From: Succinatimonas sp. UBA6849
GTDB lineage: Bacteria; Pseudomonadota; Gammaproteobacteria; Enterobacterales; Succinivibrionaceae
NCBI GenBank assembly: GCA_002449335.1
Contig: DKDL01000021.1
Span: forward strand, 14,022-34,931
DNA: 20,910 bases
Reading direction: 5' to 3'
The notes beneath the pieces are model-generated. The model saw only the letters and a list, made by a program, of their open reading frames with translations, was not told the origin of the DNA and made no database searches. The translations under genes and the position numbers were made by a program. This document shows positions 15,023-20,910 of the stretch, in pieces (within the stretch, counting starts at the first letter, position 1; each line of letters begins with the position of its first letter).

Positions 15023-16924
15023 TTGCCTATGCAATCTTTACAAAATTTTCTAGACAAGCTTGATGTCTATAGAGAAATATTCACCGAAGTAAGACTGATT
15101 GAGTTATCACAGATAATTCAAACTGGGGAAAACATATATGTTTCTTGTGCATGCAGAGATATGGATGGTATCTGCCGTACCTGCAAAAACTGCATTGCGG
15201 TCAAAGCTATTGCTGATAACAGCAAAAAGATCAAATGGGAATATATAAACTCTGAAATTCACCAAATCACCGTAACTCCTACCATCATAGACGGCAAAGA
15301 GTTTGTAATAGAGTTTATTCAAAAGCTCGATGCTGATTCTCAAATCGATTCTAAAAGTAGTGAAGTTTTAGTAGACAAACTTACTGTTTATAAAGACAAG
15401 CTCTATAAAGATGTCATTACTGGTATCTATAACCGACACTATTACGAAGACAGATTAAAAGATGTTACCGCTACAGCAGGTGTTGCCGTAATCGATGTTA
15501 ATGACTTTAGACTTTATAATGAGGCTTTTGGTCATCATGTAGGAGACATTATCTTACAGACTGTAGCTCAGGTTCTTTCTCACTCCTTAAACAAAAACGA
15601 TGTTTTGCTACGCTATGGTGGAGATGAGTTTTTAGTTGTCTTTAATAACACTGAAAAAGATGAGTTCTACCATAAGTTATCTCAAATATCTGAATTAGTA
15701 AGCCGTGCTGCTGTACCTGGTTATTCGCAAATTCAATTATCTGTTTGTATTGGCGGTATTTACGCTAATTCCATGTTAATGTCAGATGCTGTAACTAAAG
15801 CTGACACAGTAATGTTGCAGGGCAAAGCCAATGGCAAAAATGTAGTAACAGATAATCAGGATCTTGATAGTGAAGAGAGACAGAAACAAGAAAAGCAAAA
15901 GATCCTCTTAGTTGACGATTCCAGAATGAACCGTCATCTCTTGATGAATATCCTATCTGATAGCTATGAAATTATCGAAGCTACAGATGGTAAACAGGCG
16001 CTGGATATCTTAGATAAGAAAAAAGGCGATATTGCTCTAATGCTGTTAGATATCGTAATGCCTGTTATGGACGGTTTTGAAGTCCTATCTTGGATGTCTT
16101 CTAATAATTTAATTGAAGACATACCTGTCATTATGATCTCATCTGAAGATGCAAGTGATACTGTAAGAAAAGCTTTCTCCTATGGTGTATCTGATTACAT
16201 CAGCAGACCATATGATGCAAAAGTTGTTTACAAACGTGTATACAACACGATTAAGCTCTATACCAAACAAAGAAGACTTGTAGGTCTTATCTCTGAACAA
16301 ATCAAAGAAAAAGAAAAGAGTAACAATATGATGATTGCAATTTTGAGTCATATTGTTGAGTTCAGAAATGGTGAGAGTGGAGCACACGTTGTTCATATCA
16401 GACTGTTAACCGAAAAACTCTTAGAGTGCTTGGTTAAAAAGACTGATAAATACCAGTTAACAGCTACTGACAGAGAGCTGATTACTACAGCTTCTGCTTT
16501 ACATGATATTGGTAAGATTGCGATTGATTCAAATATTTTGAATAAGCCTGGCAAGTTTACCGACGAAGAGTATGCAATTATGAAAACTCATACTGTCATC
16601 GGTGCTCAAATCCTGGAAAAACTAGAAATGTACCGAAATGAGCCACTAGTTAAAATTGCTTGTCAGATTTGTCGTCATCATCATGAGCGTTATGATGGAA
16701 AAGGTTATCCTGATGGACTAAAAGGTGATGATATCCCAATTGCAGCTCAGGTCGTATCTGTAGCTGATGTATATGATGCATTAGTAAGTAAGAGAGTTTA
16801 TAAAGATTCTTTCTCTTCAGAAAAAGCTATTGAGATGATCTTTAATGGCGAATGTGGTGCGTTCAATCCTATTTTGTTAGATTGTTTGAAAGAAATTTCA
16901 AAAGATGTGTCATATAATAAGTAG
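15023..16924 (+). CDS. Bifunctional-type c-di-GMP protein: Cys-rich PAS-like, GGDEF, REC and HD-GYP domains
   Basis: The 633-residue cytoplasmic protein has no membrane segment. Residues 1-105 form a PAS-like domain with a cysteine cluster (C42, C44, C51, C54, C57). A GGDEF diguanylate cyclase domain follows (about 125-277, GGDEF at 199-203, intact). The I-site RxxD is replaced by NKND at 190-193, so classic product inhibition is unlikely. A receiver domain spans about 292-415, with acidic D298-D299, phosphoacceptor D343 and Arg395 where most receivers have Lys. An HD-GYP phosphodiesterase occupies about 430-630, with HD at 494-495 and HHERYDGKGYPDG at 553-565. It could both make and destroy c-di-GMP. 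The start is TTG 15023 (GGGA nine bases upstream) or ATG 15029. It is first of three close genes. Confidence 0.88.
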   Translation: MPMQSLQNFLDKLDVYREIFTEVRLIELSQIIQTGENIYVSCACRDMDGICRTCKNCIAVKAIADNSKKIKWEYINSEIHQITVTPTIIDGKEFVIEFIQKLDADSQIDSKSSEVLVDKLTVYKDKLYKDVITGIYNRHYYEDRLKDVTATAGVAVIDVNDFRLYNEAFGHHVGDIILQTVAQVLSHSLNKNDVLLRYGGDEFLVVFNNTEKDEFYHKLSQISELVSRAAVPGYSQIQLSVCIGGIYANSMLMSDAVTKADTVMLQGKANGKNVVTDNQDLDSEERQKQEKQKILLVDDSRMNRHLLMNILSDSYEIIEATDGKQALDILDKKKGDIALMLLDIVMPVMDGFEVLSWMSSNNLIEDIPVIMISSEDASDTVRKAFSYGVSDYISRPYDAKVVYKRVYNTIKLYTKQRRLVGLISEQIKEKEKSNNMMIAILSHIVEFRNGESGAHVVHIRLLTEKLLECLVKKTDKYQLTATDRELITTASALHDIGKIAIDSNILNKPGKFTDEEYAIMKTHTVIGAQILEKLEMYRNEPLVKIACQICRHHHERYDGKGYPDGLKGDDIPIAAQVVSVADVYDALVSKRVYKDSFSSEKAIEMIFNGECGAFNPILLDCLKEISKDVSYNK

Positions 16925-16950
16925 ATTAAAAAATAGATAAGAGGAACACT

Positions 16951-17766
16951 TTGCGTTTTTTCACCTTTAAAAATACTACCGCTAGAGTAGCAATGTTTCT
17001 TCTTTCAGTTTCTTTGATTGCAGGATGTTTCTGTCAGCGCCAAGATCCTAATAAATCTGTATCTGACGATTCTTTGCCAACCATTGTGGTTGGTATCGAT
17101 AACTACGAGCCATTCTCTTTTAAAGATGAAGAAGGAAATATCATCGGCATTGATGTGGAGCTAGCTAAAGAAGCTTTTCATCGCTTAAATTACAAGCCTG
17201 TATTTCAATTCATTGACTGGTCTAAAAAGAAAGAGATCCTAGACAGTAAGCAAATTGACTGTATCTGGAGTTCTTTTACTATGACCGGACGTGAAGATCA
17301 GTATCTTTGGGCAGGTCCTTACCTATACAGTCAACAAGTAGTTATGGTACCTAAGAACAGTCCCATCCATTCAATAAAAGATTTAAATGGAAAGATAGTA
17401 GGAGTTCAAAGTACTACCAAACCTGAAGAGATCTTATTGAGCAATGGTAAAAACATCCCTAAGGTAAAAGAGCTAATTGTTTTCTCCACAAAGAGTGAAA
17501 CTGTAGCTTCTTTAAGAGAAGGCGGTGTTGATGCCGTTGCGGGTCATATCACAGCCTTATACCGCTACACTGTTCAAGAGAATTTCAGATTTTTAGCTGA
17601 TACTCTTGAAGAAGTTAAATTGGGTATAGCATTTCCAAAATCAGGCAATTCAAAATTAGTAGAATCATTAACTAAGACCATAGAAGATATGAAAAACGAA
17701 GGTGTAGTTGATGAAGTTGTACAAAAGTATGGATTGGATCCTAAACCTCTAGTTTGGGGAAAATAA
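16951..17766 (+). CDS. Solute-binding lipoprotein (SBP family 3), no transporter partner
   Basis: This periplasmic solute-binding protein is of the polar amino-acid type. The 271-residue precursor has a basic N-terminus, a hydrophobic core and a lipobox LIAGC with Cys26 as the lipidated residue. The mature part begins its fold with IVVGIDNYEPFSF, and Arg114 in SFTMTGRE is at the position of the ligand carboxylate-binding Arg. Where family members usually have an Asp for the ligand amino group (VDAVVVD-like), this protein has VDAVAGH with His199, so the ligand may not be a normal amino acid. The start TTG 16951 has an AGAGGAAC site at good spacing. No ABC permease or ATPase is adjacent. The gap to the preceding c-di-GMP gene is 26 bases, so a sensory role is likely. 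Confidence 0.82.
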   Translation: MRFFTFKNTTARVAMFLLSVSLIAGCFCQRQDPNKSVSDDSLPTIVVGIDNYEPFSFKDEEGNIIGIDVELAKEAFHRLNYKPVFQFIDWSKKKEILDSKQIDCIWSSFTMTGREDQYLWAGPYLYSQQVVMVPKNSPIHSIKDLNGKIVGVQSTTKPEEILLSNGKNIPKVKELIVFSTKSETVASLREGGVDAVAGHITALYRYTVQENFRFLADTLEEVKLGIAFPKSGNSKLVESLTKTIEDMKNEGVVDEVVQKYGLDPKPLVWGK

Positions 17767-17791
17767 ATTTTAATTTGCTTTGCAGAAGTAT

Positions 17792-19099
17792 ATGAACTTT
17801 ATAAAGACAAAATTCTTTTTCTCTTTTGTGTTTTTAGTGTCTGCTCTGTTAGCCTTAGGAGCAGTTTATTGGGTTGGTACACAAAACGATTTAAAAGCTA
17901 TTCAAATTCTGTCAGACAGAAATATCTCATTTTTACAATCAAGTTGTTCAAGATATGAACATTTCGTATTAGGCAGTGATACTAAAGATTTACTCTCATT
18001 AAGAGAAAAAGCTTTAGTATTAAGAAAATACAGCTCTAGAAATCCTGACAATCTAGATAGAAGCGTATTCGAAGAATTCTCAAAAGAGCAAAATATCGAC
18101 GGTATTATGATTGTTGACGAGAAGCTTCATCAACAAATTAATATAGGTTCTTACACAGGTCCATTGTGGAATGACAAGATTTCACAGGACATGAAAGAAA
18201 AACTCTTAAAGTATCCCCAGAAAACTTATTTAGAGCATATGTCATTTAAGGGCAGAAATTATGATGTAGCCATTATTTCGCGCTCTGATAATAAAGGCTT
18301 GATCTTGTGTTACGTAGACCGTACTAAAAACGCTCTTTTAAGTAGCAGAATTACCGTTCAGGATATGTTGGGTGCTATGTGGTTGGAAAAAGGCGCTATA
18401 GCTTTCATTTCTAACGAATCAGGTCACATTCTCTATACTAATAACGCTGATAAATTGTCACAGCTACAGCACAAAGACAGTAAGAAGTTAGAAAATACAG
18501 GTTTTTATTTAACTCAAAGTGATGATGGTTTGTGGTACAGTCGCAAAACCTATTATAAGAACTATAAAATTGGTGTTTTCTTCCCTGAAGAAAAAATCTT
18601 TAAACACAGGAATTACATGATCAGCTGTTATTTCTTGTTTATCATTTTATTTGTCTTTGTCATCGTTTTTATCAAATACGTAACTACCACCATCAGTATT
18701 TCTCAGTTAAAGAGAACCTCAAAAGCTTTAAGATGCATTGGTGAATTCTATGAAACTGTAGTCTCATTGAGATTAGATAAAAATGAAGTTGATGTCATTA
18801 AGGCTCCTAAAGAGCTTAATTCAAAGATGAAGAATAAGTCTTTTAAAGATGCCTTAAAGTCTTTTGTAGATTATTATGCTTCAGCTGACCAGAACAATGC
18901 ACTAGCTTTAATGCTAGATAAGAAAGAGTTAGTTTCTTATCTTGAAAGTGAAAACTATTTAGAGATTTCTGTTGAGGAAAACGGTAAATACAGACATAAC
19001 ATCGAAGTTGTCCCTCAGAGTAAGAATGAGCAAGAAAAGATTGAATCTGTATTAATCTTTGTAAAGGTAAGCGCTACTTCAATTCTATTGAAGAACTAG
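17792..19099 (+). CDS. Two-transmembrane periplasmic sensor ending after a PAS-like domain, no output domain
   Basis: The 435-residue protein has a membrane helix at about 8-28, a periplasmic region of about 245 residues (29-275) compatible with a double-PAS (dCache-like) sensor, a second helix at about 276-298, and a cytoplasmic part of about 137 residues. The latter, from about residue 313 to 430 (RCIGEFYETVVSLRLDKNEV and on), looks like the PAS-like linker that in related gut-bacterial proteins precedes a histidine kinase or GGDEF domain. Here the frame stops at TAG, and no kinase, GGDEF or HD-GYP remnant follows. I chose ATG 17792, which has AGAAG three bases upstream; the in-frame TTG 17780 lacks a site. 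It is the last gene of the cluster, 25 bases after the lipoprotein gene. Confidence 0.75.
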   Translation: MNFIKTKFFFSFVFLVSALLALGAVYWVGTQNDLKAIQILSDRNISFLQSSCSRYEHFVLGSDTKDLLSLREKALVLRKYSSRNPDNLDRSVFEEFSKEQNIDGIMIVDEKLHQQINIGSYTGPLWNDKISQDMKEKLLKYPQKTYLEHMSFKGRNYDVAIISRSDNKGLILCYVDRTKNALLSSRITVQDMLGAMWLEKGAIAFISNESGHILYTNNADKLSQLQHKDSKKLENTGFYLTQSDDGLWYSRKTYYKNYKIGVFFPEEKIFKHRNYMISCYFLFIILFVFVIVFIKYVTTTISISQLKRTSKALRCIGEFYETVVSLRLDKNEVDVIKAPKELNSKMKNKSFKDALKSFVDYYASADQNNALALMLDKKELVSYLESENYLEISVEENGKYRHNIEVVPQSKNEQEKIESVLIFVKVSATSILLKN

Positions 19100-19118
19100 T
19101 ATTAGTGCATAAACCTAA

Positions 19119-19149
19119 AAGATCCATTCATCGATGGTGAATGGATCTT
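19119..19149. terminator. Hairpin between convergent sensor and transporter genes
   Basis: A perfect 12-bp stem (AAGATCCATTCA at 19119-19130, TGAATGGATCTT at 19138-19149) has a 7-base loop. On the minus strand it is followed by TTAGGTTT, so with the last stem bases it gives TTTT. On the plus strand an A-run follows. It probably ends the minus-strand transporter transcript and may block read-through both ways. Confidence 0.6.
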
Positions 19150-19200
19150 AAAAAAGCTAGACAGACAAAACAAATAAAACTAAACAGAGATTCAATTCCT

Positions 19201-20199
19201 CTATTCTTGGTAAGGTTCAACTCCCATCTGTTTCCACTTAACTAAAGATCTTTCTCTATACCACATCTGCCAAGCGTTCATGGAATTTTGCCAAAGAATA
19301 TATGTTCCAGGAATGATAGCAACAGTTGGATTTAAATAGGTTAGTGCAACCCAAATTCCAAATAGCATATTCTTTTGACCTAGGCCCTGACCGGCACTGA
19401 TTCTTTGTTTTCCTATATGTCCTACAATTTTTCCAAAACTAAACTGGAAAATGGTACATAGAAGACCTGTTGTAGCAAATAAGATGATCTGTGTTGATGA
19501 GCACTGTGAAGCAAAGATATTAGCAAAGGTTTTTGCTGATAATACAAAGATAATACAAGCCCACAGATAGAAGCCTAAGTCCTTAGTATGTGTAACTAAG
19601 AATTTATGCAATTTCTTGAAAAAGATTTTGATAATGATTGCAGCAATAAGAGGTAATACAATCATTGGAAATACTTTGTATAAGATGGCAATAAATTCTG
19701 TGAAAAAAGGAATGTCAGTAGTGGTACTAATCAATGGGAAGATTAGTGGAATTCCAATTGCTGATGCTAGATTACTTAGAATGATGTAGGTGGTTAAAGC
19801 TGACTCATTGCCTCCTAACTTACCTGTAATTACAGAAGCTGAAGCTGCTGTTGGAGTAATGACACAGACTACCAGTCCTAAAAGGATGGTTTGAGCAAAT
19901 ATTGATAACTCATGTAGGTGGACGTAAAGAGCTAAAAATAAACTAACGAACACCTGAAAGGCAATTAGTACATAATGCCAAGCATGTGGCTTCATCTGTT
20001 TGTAATCAATCTTAATGAAAGCACAGAATAAAATAACAAAGAGAACTCCAGGTAGGCAGTCTGATACAACATATGCTACAGGTTTTAGTGGAGATAAGAC
20101 CTTTATGTAATGAAACATTAAAAATACTATAAAGCCTGATACAATGGCGATTAACAGGGTAAAAGGTCTTAATTTTATTAACAGATTTTTGATATTCAT
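19201..20199 (-). CDS. BASS (bile acid:sodium symporter)-family membrane transporter
   Basis: The 332-residue protein has about nine or ten hydrophobic segments across its length, fitting the BASS fold of 10 helices. Supporting features are the early LLPGVLF-like loop (SDCLPGVLFVILF), the helix-break region TPTAASASVITGKLGGNES, and the late motif GQGLGQKNMLFGIWVAL, where BASS members have a conserved GxQN-type crossover. The family carries organic anions with sodium; the substrate here is unknown. I chose ATG 20199, 17 codons inside the longest frame, because the upstream extension (MHTFRCSIQTFYNF) is not membrane-like and neither start has a good ribosome binding site. It is alone on its strand, divergent from pmbA. 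Confidence 0.75.
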   Translation of the reverse strand: MNIKNLLIKLRPFTLLIAIVSGFIVFLMFHYIKVLSPLKPVAYVVSDCLPGVLFVILFCAFIKIDYKQMKPHAWHYVLIAFQVFVSLFLALYVHLHELSIFAQTILLGLVVCVITPTAASASVITGKLGGNESALTTYIILSNLASAIGIPLIFPLISTTTDIPFFTEFIAILYKVFPMIVLPLIAAIIIKIFFKKLHKFLVTHTKDLGFYLWACIIFVLSAKTFANIFASQCSSTQIILFATTGLLCTIFQFSFGKIVGHIGKQRISAGQGLGQKNMLFGIWVALTYLNPTVAIIPGTYILWQNSMNAWQMWYRERSLVKWKQMGVEPYQE

Positions 20200-20356
20200 T
20201 TTGAATCTAAAGTTGTAAAAAGTCTGTATTGAGCATCTAAAAGTATGCATAGGTTAGCGCAATTCTTGAAAGTATGAGTAACTTTTTTTATTCTTTAAAA
20301 AAATTACCAGAATAAATGCAGAAATGTCATAAAAAGTGGCAGAAATTAGCAGTAGC

Positions 20357-20365
20357 TGATATAAG
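20357..20365 (+). promoter_or_regulatory. Extended -10 promoter for pmbA
   Basis: TGATATAAG is an extended -10 element (TG, one base, TATAAG) 36 bases before the pmbA ATG, with no clear -35. The start site would be near 20372. Confidence 0.45.
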
Positions 20366-20401
20366 ATAGTAGCAGTAAAAATTGATAAAACAGGAAGTTA
20401 C

Positions 20402-20910
20402 ATGTCATCATTTTTCGAAGATTTAAAAAAGAATGAGGAGCGTCTTCAGGAGATTGCTTCATCAGTTGTAAAGTTTGCTAAAGAAAATGGCGCTGATGAA
20501 TGTGAAGTTAGTGTTGGTGGTGTAAAAGGTTTATCTGTATCTAGTAGAGATATGGAAGTTGAGAACATTGAATATAACAAGGACAATGGTTTAGATGTCA
20601 CTGTTTACCTCAATAAGAAAAGAGGAAACGCCTCAACTACTGATTTATCTACAGATGCTCTGCATGACTGTGTAAAGTCAGCAATCAGCATTGCCGGATA
20701 TTCAAATGAAGATCCTTGTGCAGGTGTTGCTGACAAAGATCTTATCTGTACACAATTTAAAGATCTTGATTTGGTCTTTGAAAATGATGTTGATGCTGAT
20801 TTTGCAACCGACTTTGCTATTTCCTTAGAAAAAGAGGCTAAAGCAAAGAATGCCAATGGTATTAAAAAATCAGATGGAGCAAGTTTTGACAGCACACTCT
20901 ATACAGGTGT
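20402..20910 (+). CDS. pmbA: Metalloprotease subunit PmbA/TldE, N-terminal part (runs off the window)
   Basis: PmbA (TldE) is the partner of TldD in the heterodimeric TldD/E protease. From ATG 20402, preceded by AGGAAG at good spacing, the frame stays open for 169 codons to the window edge. The segment CEVSVGGVKGLSVSSRDMEV and the following VENIEYNKDNGLDVTVY match the start of E. coli PmbA (AEVAVSKTTGISVSTR.GEVENVEFN). Later SNEDPCAGVADKDLICT matches SPDPCAGVADKELLAF, a strong family signature. About 280 residues, including the zinc-free core, lie outside the window. Confidence 0.95.
   Translation, partial: MSSFFEDLKKNEERLQEIASSVVKFAKENGADECEVSVGGVKGLSVSSRDMEVENIEYNKDNGLDVTVYLNKKRGNASTTDLSTDALHDCVKSAISIAGYSNEDPCAGVADKDLICTQFKDLDLVFENDVDADFATDFAISLEKEAKAKNANGIKKSDGASFDSTLYTG

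Noticed and set aside
20605..20895. 96-codon minus-strand open frame near the window end
   Set aside because: It is antisense to pmbA, whose protein matches its family strongly over the same bases.

Overview
The window looks like a chromosomal segment of an AT-rich gammaproteobacterium. The reasons are gene content and order: hpf-ptsN-rapZ, a complete mlaFEDCB operon, darP, the mreB-mreC-mreD-maf run leading to tldD, divergent ssb and uvrA, and pmbA. The low GC, frequent TTG starts and a c-di-GMP protein of a type I associate with gut Firmicutes suggest a host-associated anaerobe such as a Succinivibrionaceae member. That assignment is inference from memory and was not tested. I see no tRNA, rRNA, IS element, phage gene or CRISPR array.

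Layout. 1-1626 (+): tail of hpf, a terminator, then ptsN and rapZ. 1638-4767 (+): a terminator after rapZ, a well-formed promoter, and the tightly packed mlaFEDCB operon for phospholipid transport between the outer and inner membranes. 4795-5352 (+): darP, a ribosome-assembly factor, ending at a strong hairpin shared with the convergent tldD. 5472-10167 (-): the shape operon mreB-mreC-mreD followed by maf and tldD, with a hairpin between mreB and mreC. 10406-11116 (-): ssb, which has its own terminator. 11367-14602 (+): uvrA and a small DUF2750-type gene.

14603-15022 is the only long gene-free stretch. It holds three inverted repeats and the leader of the next operon. 15023-19099 (+) is the most unusual part: a three-gene cluster encoding a GGDEF-REC-HD-GYP protein, an orphan solute-binding lipoprotein, and a two-transmembrane sensor that stops after its cytoplasmic PAS-like domain and has no output domain. 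I read it as a possible split periplasmic-nutrient to c-di-GMP signalling system. 19201-20199 (-) is a BASS-type transporter. 20402 to the end (+) is the start of pmbA (tldE), the partner of tldD.

Most of the window is conserved housekeeping DNA for envelope maintenance, cell shape, ribosome assembly, proteolytic maturation and DNA repair. Its order is rearranged relative to E. coli: npr, rng and yhdP are missing from their usual places, and mla has been joined to rapZ and darP. Regulatory points worth noting are the absence of a CTG-N10-CAG LexA box between ssb and uvrA, and the recurrence of extended -10 (TGATAnnnT-like) promoter elements.
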